Below, one piece after another: positions 1 through 8,698 of a DNA stretch of 13,616 nt; the first letter of the stretch is position 1, and the number at the start of each line of letters is the position of its first letter. Origin of the DNA: CAZTDU01 sp050248795 (GTDB lineage Bacteria > Pseudomonadota > Gammaproteobacteria > Burkholderiales > SG8-39). The translations under genes and the position numbers were made by a program. Below the pieces are notes generated by a model, which worked only from the letters and a program-made list of their open reading frames with translations, did no database searches and was not told the DNA's origin. The DNA lies in assembly GCA_050248795.1 (NCBI GenBank), contig JBFWRS010000065.1:1-13616 (forward strand), written 5' to 3'.

Positions 1-51
1 GACTTCCTTGTCCTTGATCAGCTTCAAGACGTCATCGGCGGTCATCGCCAT
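1..51 (-). CDS. glnA: Glutamine synthetase type I, N-terminal fragment (runs off the window)
   Basis: Only the first 17 codons are present, reading MAMTADDVLKLIKDKEV. This matches the usual N-terminus of proteobacterial GlnA (xDVLKxIKxxEVKFVDxRF). GlnA makes glutamine from glutamate, ammonia and ATP in the cytoplasm. The start at position 51 is supported by an AGGAG Shine-Dalgarno sequence at 60-64 on the minus strand, 8 nt from the ATG; a second in-frame ATG lies two codons in. The identification rests on a short peptide, but the upstream region independently supports it: a sigma54-type promoter and NtrC-type palindromes, the classic control of glnA. The rest of the gene lies to the left of the window. 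Confidence 0.82.
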   Translation of the reverse strand, partial: MAMTADDVLKLIKDKEV

Positions 52-97
52 CTTCAAATCTCCTGATTGGGTAGTGTGTGACTGGCAAGCGTGGCTG

Positions 98-113
98 AGC
101 AGGTTCCGTGCCA
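98..113 (-). promoter_or_regulatory. Sigma54 (RpoN) promoter of glnA
   Basis: Read on the minus strand, the sequence is TGGCACGGAACCTGCT. It fits the sigma54 consensus TGGCACG-N4-TTGCA, with C for the first T of the -12 element. The invariant GG (112-111) and GC (100-99) are separated by exactly 10 nt. The predicted transcription start is near position 87, leaving a leader of about 35 nt before the glnA ATG at 51. The sequence match is seen directly; use by RpoN is inferred from the family's known regulation. Confidence 0.78.
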
Positions 114-140
114 CTTTCCACGCCCTCAGCGGCCCGTGGG

Positions 141-182
141 ATGCACCATTCTATAGAACTTGCCGGCACCGGAATGGTGCAT
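141..182. repeat. 11-bp perfect inverted repeat between uppP and glnA
   Basis: ATGCACCATTC at 141-151 and GAATGGTGCAT at 172-182 are exact reverse complements separated by 20 bp. The right arm shares its GGTGC with the promoter-proximal NtrC site, and the left arm carries another GCACC half-site. It could be a third, degenerate NtrC contact or a hairpin in RNA reading out of uppP. No T-run follows on the minus strand, so it is not a classical intrinsic terminator. Confidence 0.6.
166..180. promoter_or_regulatory. NtrC (GlnG) binding site, promoter-proximal
   Basis: The sequence GCACC-GGAAT-GGTGC is a palindrome with the same half-sites and 5-nt spacer as the strong NtrC sites upstream of enterobacterial glnA. 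Its centre (173) lies about 86 bp upstream of the predicted sigma54 start, a normal enhancer distance. It lies between the uppP stop and glnA. Confidence 0.68.
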
Positions 183-195
183 GGCCGCCCGGAAC

Positions 196-210
196 GCACC
201 GCGGCGGTGC
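196..210. promoter_or_regulatory. NtrC (GlnG) binding site, promoter-distal
   Basis: The sequence GCACC-GCGGC-GGTGC is a second exact GCACC-N5-GGTGC palindrome. Its centre is 30 bp (about three helical turns) from the first site, so two NtrC dimers would sit on the same DNA face, as in known glnA enhancers. Because its spacer is GC-only, a chance palindrome is somewhat likelier than for the first site; the phasing argues against that. Confidence 0.6.
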
Positions 211-227
211 GGCGGAACGCGCCGGCG

Positions 228-1028
228 CTAGCCAGTGGTCCAATCGACCAGGCCGGTGTAAGCCGTGACAAGCACGATGATGCCGAAGGCTATCCGGTAC
301 CAGGCAAAGACGCTGAAATCGTGCGTGGCGACGAAGCGCACGAACCAGCGCACGCAGGCGAACGCCGACACGAAGGCGGTGACGCCGCCCACGGCGAACA
401 TGTCGAGGTCCGACACGGCAAGCAGTTCGCGGTTCTTCCACAGGTCGTAGGCGCCTGCCGCCATCAGCGTCGGCACGGCAAGGAAGAACGAAAACTCGGT
501 CGCGGCGCGGCGCGACAGCCCGAACAGCATGCCGCCGATGATGGTGGCGCCGGAGCGGGACGTGCCCGGGATGATGGCGAACGCCTGCGCGAACCCGACC
601 TTGAGCGCATCCAGCCAGGTCATGTCGTCCACGCTTTGCACCCGCGGCGTGCGCGGCCTGCGCTCCACCCACAGGATGACGATGCCGCCGGCGATGAACG
701 CGATCGCCACCGGCACCGGGCTGAAGAGATAGGCCTTGATCAGCGAGGCAAAGGCCAGCCCGAGCACGGCCGCGGGCAAGAAGGCCACGGCGAGCAGGCT
801 GTAGAAGCGCGGCGCGAGGCCGAGGCTGAAGAAGCGCGCGCGGTACTCCCACACGATCGCGAGCATCGCCCCGGTCTGGATGACGACGTGGAACACCTTG
901 CCGCGCTCGTCGTTGAAGCCGAGCAGGTCGCCGGCGAGTATCAGGTGGCCGGTGCTCGAGATCGGCAGGAACTCGGTGAGGCCCTCGACGATGCCGAGCA
1001 GGAACGCGTGCAGCAGGCTGGCGTCCAT
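228..1028 (-). CDS. uppP: Undecaprenyl-diphosphatase UppP (BacA family)
   Basis: This 266-residue integral membrane enzyme dephosphorylates undecaprenyl pyrophosphate to the monophosphate carrier lipid used for peptidoglycan and O-antigen, and gives low-level bacitracin resistance. Both family signatures are present: EGLTEFLPISSTGH at residues 15-28 (acidic Glu15 and Glu19, His28) and PGTSRSG at 154-160 with catalytic-type Arg158. Hydrophobic segments fill the rest, and the length is normal. The ATG at 1028 was chosen because the protein then begins MDASLLHAFLLGIVEGLTEF, the usual family N-terminus, and because this ATG overlaps the upstream hydrolase stop by one base (TGATG), suggesting translational coupling. 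A longer in-frame opening to 1136 adds only low-complexity Arg-rich sequence and was rejected. It is the last gene of the thiC-led operon. Confidence 0.95.
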   Translation of the reverse strand: MDASLLHAFLLGIVEGLTEFLPISSTGHLILAGDLLGFNDERGKVFHVVIQTGAMLAIVWEYRARFFSLGLAPRFYSLLAVAFLPAAVLGLAFASLIKAYLFSPVPVAIAFIAGGIVILWVERRPRTPRVQSVDDMTWLDALKVGFAQAFAIIPGTSRSGATIIGGMLFGLSRRAATEFSFFLAVPTLMAAGAYDLWKNRELLAVSDLDMFAVGGVTAFVSAFACVRWFVRFVATHDFSVFAWYRIAFGIIVLVTAYTGLVDWTTG

Positions 1029-1848
1029 CAGCGCGCGGCGAGGAAATCGCGCTTCAGGCGCCAGAAATCCGCGTGCGCGCCGATGTCGTTGTGGCCGACG
1101 CCGGCGAGTTCCGCATACTGCTTCGGCCCCTTCCATGCTTCGACGAGGCGCCTCGCGTGCTGCGGCGGAATGATGTCGTCGCGCGCCGCGGCGATGGCGA
1201 GCAGCGGCGTGTCCAGGCGCGGTGCGCGCGCGATCGAGTCGAACGGGTGGCGCAGCATCAGCCCGACAGGCAGGTAGGGGTAGTGGCGCTTCGCCACCGC
1301 GATGAGGCTGTCATACGGCGTTACCAATATCACACCCGCGAGCTTGCGCGCGGCGGCGAGCTGCACCGCGACGCCGCTGCCGAGGCTGCGGCCGTAGGCG
1401 ACGATGCGCTGCGCGTCGACGTCGGCGCGCGCCGCCGCCCAGTCGTACAGGCGCAGCGCGTCGGCCACCAGCGCATTCTCGCCGGGCGCGCCCGCCGACA
1501 GGCCGTAGCCGCGATAGTTCATCACCAGCCACGCCCGGTCATGCGGCCGCCCGGGGTCATCCAGCAGCCACGATGCCTCCTCGGCATTGCCGCCGAAGTA
1601 GATCACCAGCGGAACGCGCCCCTGCACCGCGGGCTTTGCCAGCCAGCCATGCAGCTGCGTGCCGTCTTCGGCGGCCAGCCTTACTTCCTCGACGAGCGGC
1701 GCGCGTCGCGCAAGGATCTCGCGCCGGCCGGGCTCGAGCGGCTGCGGATGGAAAACCAGCCTGTCCTGCAGGAAGAACAGGAACAGCGGCAACCCTATCG
1801 AAACGCCGAGTGCGACCTTGAGCGCGGCCAGGAGCAGCGCTCCGGCGC

Positions 1849-1852
<4 letters not shown>
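1028..1852 (-). CDS. Membrane-anchored alpha/beta hydrolase (COG1073-like)
   Basis: This 274-residue protein has one hydrophobic N-terminal segment (about residues 5-29), probably a signal anchor that places the catalytic domain outside the inner membrane. The serine-hydrolase elements are in order: an oxyanion-type HGW...YFGGN region (68-89), the nucleophile elbow GRSLGSG (Ser156), an acid in AARDDIIPP (Asp225 or Asp226) and His254 in GVGHND. It resembles the BEM46/YqkD-type hydrolases of COG1073, whose substrates are mostly unknown; none is assigned here. The start is a GTG at 1852 that overlaps the thiC stop (GTGA). No ATG is well placed, and extending further upstream only reads thiC out of frame. 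It lies between thiC and uppP with overlaps on both sides, so it is almost certainly co-transcribed and probably translationally coupled. Confidence 0.88.
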
Positions 1853-3729
<1,877 letters not shown>

Positions 3730-3730
3730 A

Positions 3731-3818
3731 TCGCTTCCTTCGGCGGGATTACCCGCATCAGGTTCAAAGGGTTTATCTCACCCGCCCCGGCATGGAGCAG
3801 GACCCCTGCGTGAGGCGA
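3731..3818 (-). ncRNA. TPP riboswitch (THI element) in the thiC leader
   Basis: Read on the minus strand, the conserved core is present in order: a P2 strand GGGGU; a P3 stem CCUGCUCC/GGGGCGGG that pairs over all 8 positions; the UGAGA pyrimidine-sensing bulge; the returning ACCC; then CCUGAU, the P5 stem GCGG/CCGC around GUAAUC, and the closing GAAGGAAG. The P1 register is uncertain (CGC/GCG or UCGC/GCGA). The element ends one base before the thiC ATG (3729). Its 3' strand carries the AAGGA Shine-Dalgarno, and there is no room for a separate terminator, so ligand binding most likely blocks ribosome access when TPP is plentiful. Confidence 0.95.
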
Positions 3819-3820
3819 AT

Positions 3821-3849
3821 ACGCTACGCCAATCCGGCGCTTTGGACAA
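3821..3849 (-). promoter_or_regulatory. Candidate sigma70 promoter of the thiC operon
   Basis: On the minus strand, TTGTCC (3849-3844) and TAGCGT (3826-3821) are separated by 17 bp. Both hexamers are weak matches to TTGACA and TATAAT, but the predicted start near 3814 falls right at the 5' edge of the TPP riboswitch, as expected. The element occupies the divergent gap shared with the efflux operon. Confidence 0.35.
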
Positions 3850-3882
3850 GGCTGCGGACCGCTGCTGCTAACATTGCGGCCC

Positions 3883-3906
3883 TGCGGTCCGAGTCCGCAG
3901 ACCGCA
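3883..3906 (+). repeat. Hairpin-forming inverted repeat before the adaptor start
   Basis: TGCGGTC (3883-3889) and GACCGCA (3900-3906) are exact complements around a 10-nt loop, ending 3 nt before the ATG at 3910. An alternative stem, CTGCGG/CCGCAG (3882-3887/3894-3899), would compete with it. If transcribed it would occupy the ribosome-binding region of the first efflux gene, which has no clear Shine-Dalgarno. This could limit translation, or may simply reflect high GC. Confidence 0.35.
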
Positions 3907-3909
3907 TCG

Positions 3910-4911
3910 ATGCGCAACCTTCCCCTTATTGCCCTTGCAGCGCTGTTGGCGGCGCCGGCGCCGGCACTTGCGCAACAGCCGCAGGCCGCGCTCGTGCAGC
4001 CGCTCGCGTCGGTGGCGCTGTACCCGGAGCGCGATGCCTCCGCGCAGGTGGTATCGCTGAACGAATCGCGCATCGCAGCCGAGATCGCGGGACGCATCGC
4101 CGGCGTCGACGCCGAGGTCGGCCAGCGCATCGCGCGCGGCGCGGTGATCGCGCGCATCGACTGCCGCGACCACGAGCTCGCGCAGCAGCGCGCCGCGGCC
4201 GCGCTCGACGCCGCGCGTGCGCGCCTCGCCCTCGCCGAACAGCAGCTCTCCCGCGCCCGCGAGCTGCGCGCACAGGGTTTCTTCGCCGAGGAGGCGCTCG
4301 CCGCGCGCGCGACCGAAGCGGACGTGCTGCGCGCCGACGCGGCCCAGGCTGCGGCGCAGCGCGAGACCGCTGCGCGCAGCGTGGAGAAGTGCGTCGTGCG
4401 CGCCCCGTTCGCGGCGATCGTGCGCGAGCGTCTCGGCCGCACCGGCGAGCTCGCCGCCCCGGGCACGCCGCTGGCGGTGCTCGTGGACGTCGAGCGCATC
4501 GAGGTCTCTGCGCGGGTGCAGGCGAAGGATGCGCCCGGCCTGGCGCAGGCATCCGGGGTGCGCTTTTCCGCGCCGGGCGAGGATCACCCGCTCGCGCTGC
4601 TGCGCGTGTCGCCGGCAATCGATCCGCAGACGCGCACGGTGGAAGCCCGCCTGCGTTTCACCGCCGGCGCGGCACCCCCGGGCGCTGCAGGCCGCATCGC
4701 CTGGCGGGATCCCGCGCCGCACCTCCCGCCGGAGCTCATCGTGCGTCGCGGCGGCACGCTCGGCATTTTCCTCGAGGCCCGGGGCGTCGCGCGGTTCCAC
4801 GCGCTGCCGGAGGCGCAGGAAGGGCGGCCGGCGCGCGTGGCGCTGGCGCCGGATGCGCGCATCGTCGTGCGGGGGCAGCTCGCGCTGGAGGACGGGCAGC
4901 GGCTGCGATGA
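3910..4911 (+). CDS. RND efflux periplasmic adaptor (membrane fusion protein)
   Basis: This 333-residue protein links an RND permease to an outer-membrane channel. Residues 1-21 are a signal peptide ending ALA before QQ. There is no lipobox cysteine, so it is probably soluble in the periplasm rather than a lipoprotein like AcrA. The order is: first half of the lipoyl/barrel-sandwich domain (about 53-85), an Ala/Arg/Glu-rich coiled-coil hairpin (86-160), the returning lipoyl half CVVRAPFAAIVRERLGRTGE (161-180), then beta-barrel and membrane-proximal parts. Two cysteines, Cys85 and Cys161, lie exactly at the two roots of the hairpin. The ATG at 3910 was chosen because the signal peptide starts there; an upstream TTG at 3874 is less likely. 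Its TGA overlaps the permease ATG (ATGA). The transported substrate is unknown. Confidence 0.9.
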   Translation: MRNLPLIALAALLAAPAPALAQQPQAALVQPLASVALYPERDASAQVVSLNESRIAAEIAGRIAGVDAEVGQRIARGAVIARIDCRDHELAQQRAAAALDAARARLALAEQQLSRARELRAQGFFAEEALAARATEADVLRADAAQAAAQRETAARSVEKCVVRAPFAAIVRERLGRTGELAAPGTPLAVLVDVERIEVSARVQAKDAPGLAQASGVRFSAPGEDHPLALLRVSPAIDPQTRTVEARLRFTAGAAPPGAAGRIAWRDPAPHLPPELIVRRGGTLGIFLEARGVARFHALPEAQEGRPARVALAPDARIVVRGQLALEDGQRLR

Positions 4912-7900
4912 AGTTCGTCGAGCTGCTGCTGCGCAACCACCCGCTCGCGAACATCCTCTTCGCGGTGGTGCTGGCGATGGGGGCGGTGTCCTACTCCCTG
5001 ATGCCGCGCGAGCAGGACCCGGAGATCAACTTCAACTGGGTCAACGTGGTCACCACGCTGCCGGGCGCGTCCGCCGAGGACGTCGAGAAGCGCGTCACGC
5101 AGCCGCTCGAGGACGCGATCAAGAACGTCGCCGACATCCGCTTCGTCACCTCGTCCAGCCGCGAGAACGTGTCGTCCATCCTGGTGCGCTTTCGCGACGT
5201 TTCCGAGCGCGTGTTCGACAAGCGCGTCAACGACCTGCGCCGCGAGATCCAGAACAAGGCGCAGGCCGAGCTGCCCGAGGAGGTGCGCGACGACCCGCGC
5301 GTGATGGAGATCACCACGTCGAACGGCTTTCCCACCGCGCAGGTGCTGGTGGCCGGCAAGGCGGACGACGAGACGCTGCGGCGCGTGTCGCGCGAGGTCC
5401 GCCTCGACCTCGAGCGCCTCGCCGGCGTCGACCAGGTGTTCGCGCTCGGCCTGCACGACGCCGAGTTGCGCGTCGATTTCGACCCGCGGCGCATCGCCGC
5501 GCGCGGCATCACCGCAGCCGACCTGTCCGACGCGGTGCGCGGCTGGTTCCGCGATACCTTCGCCGGCAAGTCGCGCATCGCCAACGAGGCTTGGCTGGTG
5601 CGCGTGATCGGCCAGTCTGCCGACCCGGAGTACCTCGCGGGGCTGACGCTGGCGGTGCCCGGAACCGGGCAGCGCATTCCGCTGGGCGACGTCGCGCAGG
5701 TCGAGCGCGCCCGCAGCACGCCGCGCCACCTCACCTCGTCCGACGGACGCCCGGCGGTGCTGATGTCGGTGACCAAGAAGGCGTACACCAACACGCTCGA
5801 CCTGGTGCAGGAGATCCGCGCGTACGCGGAGGCGAAACAGGCGCTGCTCGCGCCGCTCGGCCTGCGCATTGCGCTGACCGACGACCAGACGGTGCCGACG
5901 CGGCACGCGATCGGCATCATGGAGTCCAACGCGGCACTCGGCCTCGTGCTCGTGCTCGCCACCTGCTGGGTGTTCCTCGGCACGCGCGTCTCGGCGCTGA
6001 TCGCGCTCGGCATCCCGTTCTCGCTCGCGGGCGGCTTTGCCGTGCTCTACGCCGCCGGGTTCACGCTCAACATCTCGGTGCTGCTCGGCGTGGTGATCGT
6101 GCTCGGCATGCTGGTCGACGACGCGGTGGTCGTGGTCGAGGCGATCTACTACCGCGTGCAGCGCGGCCAGGAAGTGCTCGCGGCTTCGCTGGACGCGCTG
6201 CGCGAGACCGCGGCGCCGGTGACCGCCGCGGTGCTGACGACGATCGCCGCGTTCCTGCCGCTGATGCTGCTGCCCGGCATCGTCGGCAAGTTCATGTTCG
6301 TGATCCCCTTCGTCGTCGCGCTGACGCTCGCGATCAGCCTCATCGAAGCCTACTGGATGCTGCCCACCCACGTCACCGCGCTGCGGCTGAACCTGGCGCG
6401 GCCCTCGCGCGTGCAGCGCATGCGCCACCGCTTCACCCACCTGCTGCGCCTGCGCTACGCCCGCGCGCTGCTCTATGTGATGCGTCGGCCGAAGCGCTTC
6501 GCCGCGCTGATGCTGGTGGCGATGGCGGTCGCCGGCGGCGCGGTCGCCGGCGGCATGGTACGGCTGGAATTCTTCGCCTTCGACCCGATGCGGCTGTTCT
6601 ACGTCAACGTCGACATGCCGGCGAGCGCGCCGATCGAATCGACGCTCTCGCGCGTCGAGCAGGTCGAGCGCGCGGTGCGCGCCCGCTTGCGCGACGGCGA
6701 GGCGCGCGCGCTGACCTCGGTCGCGGGCGTCAAGTTCACCGACACCGAGCCGCTGTACGGCGATGCCTACGGGCAGCTCGTCGTCTCGCTGGTACCGGAG
6801 GGCGATGGCCGCACGGTGGCCGAGATCGTCGACGCGCTGCGCGCCGACATCCTCGCGCTGCCCGGACCCGGCAAGCTCAGCTTCACGGTGCTCTCTGGCG
6901 GGCCTCCGGTCGCCAAGCCGGTGCGCGTGCGGGTGCGCAACGACGACCCGGTCGAGCTGCGCGCGGCGGCCGACGCGATGCTCGAGATCGTGCGCCGCAT
7001 CCCTGGCGCGAAGGACGTCACCGACGACGACGTCGCGGGGCGCCCCGAGCTGCGCCTCGCGCTCGACGCCGAGGCAATACGCGCCAGCGGCCTGTCGCCC
7101 GGGCTCGCGGCGCGGCTTGCGCGACTGCACGTGGACGGCGAAGTGGTGACGCAGATGCGCGACCAGGGCGAGAAAGTCGAGGTGCGCGTGCGCGCGGCGC
7201 GCGGTGAGGCGGCCGATGCCGCGCGGCTGCTCGATGACCCGGTGGCGCTGCCCGGCGGCGCCGGCACGACCACGCTTGGCGCGCTGCTGCGCGCGGAGAC
7301 CGGCGTCGGCAAGGGCGTCATCAAGCACTACAACCTGCGGCGCGCCATCACGGTGGAAGCCGACATCGAGCGCGGCACCACCGATACGCTCGCGGCGAAC
7401 CGCGCCATCCGCGAGGCCTGGGCGCAGGTGCAGGCGCGGTTTCCCGCGACGACGCTGGATTTCTCTGGCGAGCTCGACGACATCCAGGAAAGCCTGGACG
7501 CCATGAAGGTGCTGTTCCTGCTTGGCGTCGGGCTGATCTACCTGATCCTCGCGGCGCAGTTCCGCAGCTACTGGCAGCCGGCGATGATCCTGGTCACGGT
7601 TCCGCTCGCGTTCACCGGCGTGGTATTCGGCCTGCTGATCTCCGGCAACCCGCTGTCGCTCTATACGCTGTACGGCGTCATCGCGCTTACGGGCATCGCC
7701 GTGAATGCGGCGATCGTGCTGATCGATGCCGCCAACGACCGGCGCCGCAGGCGCATGAGCGTGCTGCACGCCGCGGTGTACGCGGCGCGCCGGCGCGTGG
7801 TGCCGATCATCATCACCAGCACGACCACGATCGCCGGCCTGTTTTCGCTCGCGGTCGGGCTCGGCGGGCATTCGCTGATCTGGGGGCCCGTCGCCTCGTC

Positions 7901-8045
7901 CATCGTCTGGGGCATCGGCTTCTCCACCGTGCTGACGCTGTTCGCGATGCCGCTGCTGTACCAGGCGCTGATGCCGGAGCATCGCTCCCGGCGCGGCAAG
8001 CCTGCGCTGTATAATGGCGGCCCTTCCGCGCCAGACCACCGATGA
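4908..8045 (+). CDS. RND family efflux permease (AcrB-type inner-membrane pump)
   Basis: This 1045-residue proton-driven transporter works with the preceding adaptor. It has the RND plan: TM1 (about 11-31), a large periplasmic loop, TM2-6 (about 338-483), TM7 (about 530-550), a second large loop, and TM8-12 (about 867-1015). The proton-relay pair in TM4 is intact in GMLVDDAVVVVE (Asp404, Asp405, equivalent to AcrB Asp407/408). In TM10 the segment GIAVNAAIVLID has Asn933 where AcrB has Lys940, a variation found in other RND branches. The N-terminus MKFVELLLRNHPLANILFAV and the REQDPEINFNWV segment resemble a pump group common in proteobacteria. The reading frame is open well upstream of 4908, but that part is antisense-type GC sequence. 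The gene overlaps both neighbours by 4 bp. The substrate cannot be told from sequence alone. Confidence 0.95.
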   Translation: MKFVELLLRNHPLANILFAVVLAMGAVSYSLMPREQDPEINFNWVNVVTTLPGASAEDVEKRVTQPLEDAIKNVADIRFVTSSSRENVSSILVRFRDVSERVFDKRVNDLRREIQNKAQAELPEEVRDDPRVMEITTSNGFPTAQVLVAGKADDETLRRVSREVRLDLERLAGVDQVFALGLHDAELRVDFDPRRIAARGITAADLSDAVRGWFRDTFAGKSRIANEAWLVRVIGQSADPEYLAGLTLAVPGTGQRIPLGDVAQVERARSTPRHLTSSDGRPAVLMSVTKKAYTNTLDLVQEIRAYAEAKQALLAPLGLRIALTDDQTVPTRHAIGIMESNAALGLVLVLATCWVFLGTRVSALIALGIPFSLAGGFAVLYAAGFTLNISVLLGVVIVLGMLVDDAVVVVEAIYYRVQRGQEVLAASLDALRETAAPVTAAVLTTIAAFLPLMLLPGIVGKFMFVIPFVVALTLAISLIEAYWMLPTHVTALRLNLARPSRVQRMRHRFTHLLRLRYARALLYVMRRPKRFAALMLVAMAVAGGAVAGGMVRLEFFAFDPMRLFYVNVDMPASAPIESTLSRVEQVERAVRARLRDGEARALTSVAGVKFTDTEPLYGDAYGQLVVSLVPEGDGRTVAEIVDALRADILALPGPGKLSFTVLSGGPPVAKPVRVRVRNDDPVELRAAADAMLEIVRRIPGAKDVTDDDVAGRPELRLALDAEAIRASGLSPGLAARLARLHVDGEVVTQMRDQGEKVEVRVRAARGEAADAARLLDDPVALPGGAGTTTLGALLRAETGVGKGVIKHYNLRRAITVEADIERGTTDTLAANRAIREAWAQVQARFPATTLDFSGELDDIQESLDAMKVLFLLGVGLIYLILAAQFRSYWQPAMILVTVPLAFTGVVFGLLISGNPLSLYTLYGVIALTGIAVNAAIVLIDAANDRRRRRMSVLHAAVYAARRRVVPIIITSTTTIAGLFSLAVGLGGHSLIWGPVASSIVWGIGFSTVLTLFAMPLLYQALMPEHRSRRGKPALYNGGPSAPDHR
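8010..8015 (+). promoter_or_regulatory. Candidate internal promoter (-10 TATAAT) for the methyltransferase-rhodanese-tolC part
   Basis: A perfect TATAAT lies in the last codons of the permease gene, 27 bp before the ATG at 8042, in very GC-rich surroundings. The predicted start is near 8022, giving a 20-nt leader. No good -35 is seen 17 bp upstream, so it would need an activator or be weak. It may mark an ancestral promoter for the downstream three genes. Confidence 0.4.
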
Positions 8046-8698
8046 ACTTCGAACAGGCACGCGCCAACATGGTGGAGCAGCAGATCCGTCCCTGGGACGT
8101 GCTCGACCAGGACGTGCTGGACCTGCTGTACGCGATCCCGCGCGAGTCGTTCGTACCCTCGAAATCGAAGCAGCTCGCCTTCGCCGACGTCGAGATCCCG
8201 CTCGGGCACGGCGAAGCCATGTGGGCGCCGAAGATCGAGGCGCGCGCGATGCAGGCGCTGGCGGTGACCAGGCACGACCGCGTGCTCGAGATCGGCACCG
8301 GCAGCGGCTACCTCACCGCGCTGCTGGCGCGGCGTGCGGCGCACGTGTATTCGCTGGAGATCAAGCCCGCGCTCGCCGAATTCGGCCGCGCCAACCTGGC
8401 GCGCCATGGCGCCGACAACGTCACGCTGGAGACTGCCGACGGCGCGCGCGGCTGCGGCAAGTGGGCGCCGTACAACGTCATCGTGCTCACCGGCTCGACG
8501 CCGGTGCTGCCGCGTGCCTTCATCGAGCAGCTCGCCCCGGGCGGTCGCCTGTTCGCGGTGATCGGCGACGCCCCGGTGATGCGCGCCACGTTCGCGGTGT
8601 GCGCCGCGCAGGGCATGGCGACCCGGACGACGCTGTTCGAGACGCTGCTGAAGCCGCTTGACAACGCCGAGCAGCCCGAGCGCTTCGACTTCCGATGA
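8042..8698 (+). CDS. Protein-L-isoaspartate O-methyltransferase-like protein
   Basis: This 218-residue class I SAM-dependent methyltransferase is of the PCMT family, which methylates isoaspartyl residues to start repair of aged proteins. The SAM-binding motif VLEIGTGSGYLT (residues 81-92) and post-I acidic strand SLEI (104-107) are intact. The N-terminal RANMVEQQIRPWDV and the PRESFVP segment are family-typical. However, the segment that in true Pcm enzymes reads GHGQTIS...P is GHGEAMWAP here (55-63), so the Thr/Ser implicated in catalysis and substrate contact are missing. SAM binding is well supported; isoaspartate repair is doubtful. The ATG at 8042 overlaps the permease stop (ATGA) and has no strong Shine-Dalgarno, and its own stop overlaps the rhodanese start. 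The pcm symbol is withheld because of the divergence. Confidence 0.87.
   Translation: MNFEQARANMVEQQIRPWDVLDQDVLDLLYAIPRESFVPSKSKQLAFADVEIPLGHGEAMWAPKIEARAMQALAVTRHDRVLEIGTGSGYLTALLARRAAHVYSLEIKPALAEFGRANLARHGADNVTLETADGARGCGKWAPYNVIVLTGSTPVLPRAFIEQLAPGGRLFAVIGDAPVMRATFAVCAAQGMATRTTLFETLLKPLDNAEQPERFDFR

Noticed and set aside
108..1277. A 389-codon plus-strand open frame over uppP
   Set aside because: It has charged, low-complexity composition and overlaps the strongly supported uppP and the hydrolase 3' end.
3851..3906. Possible intrinsic terminator or plus-strand promoter in the thiC/adaptor gap
   Set aside because: The GC-rich hairpins have no T-run, and the best plus-strand pair (TGGACA 3843-3848 and TAACAT 3869-3874) has a 20-bp spacer, too long to call.
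3792..4907. A continuous open frame that would extend the RND permease N-terminally by 372 residues
   Set aside because: The adaptor gene with a signal peptide and normal domains occupies another frame here; the extension is Arg/Ala-rich shadow sequence, and the permease start MKFVELLL at 4908 is family-typical.
4584..8060. An 1158-codon open frame antisense to the permease
   Set aside because: The translation is His/Arg/Gln/Ala-rich with no recognisable domain, typical of antisense frames in GC-rich genes; the plus-strand permease has clear motifs throughout.
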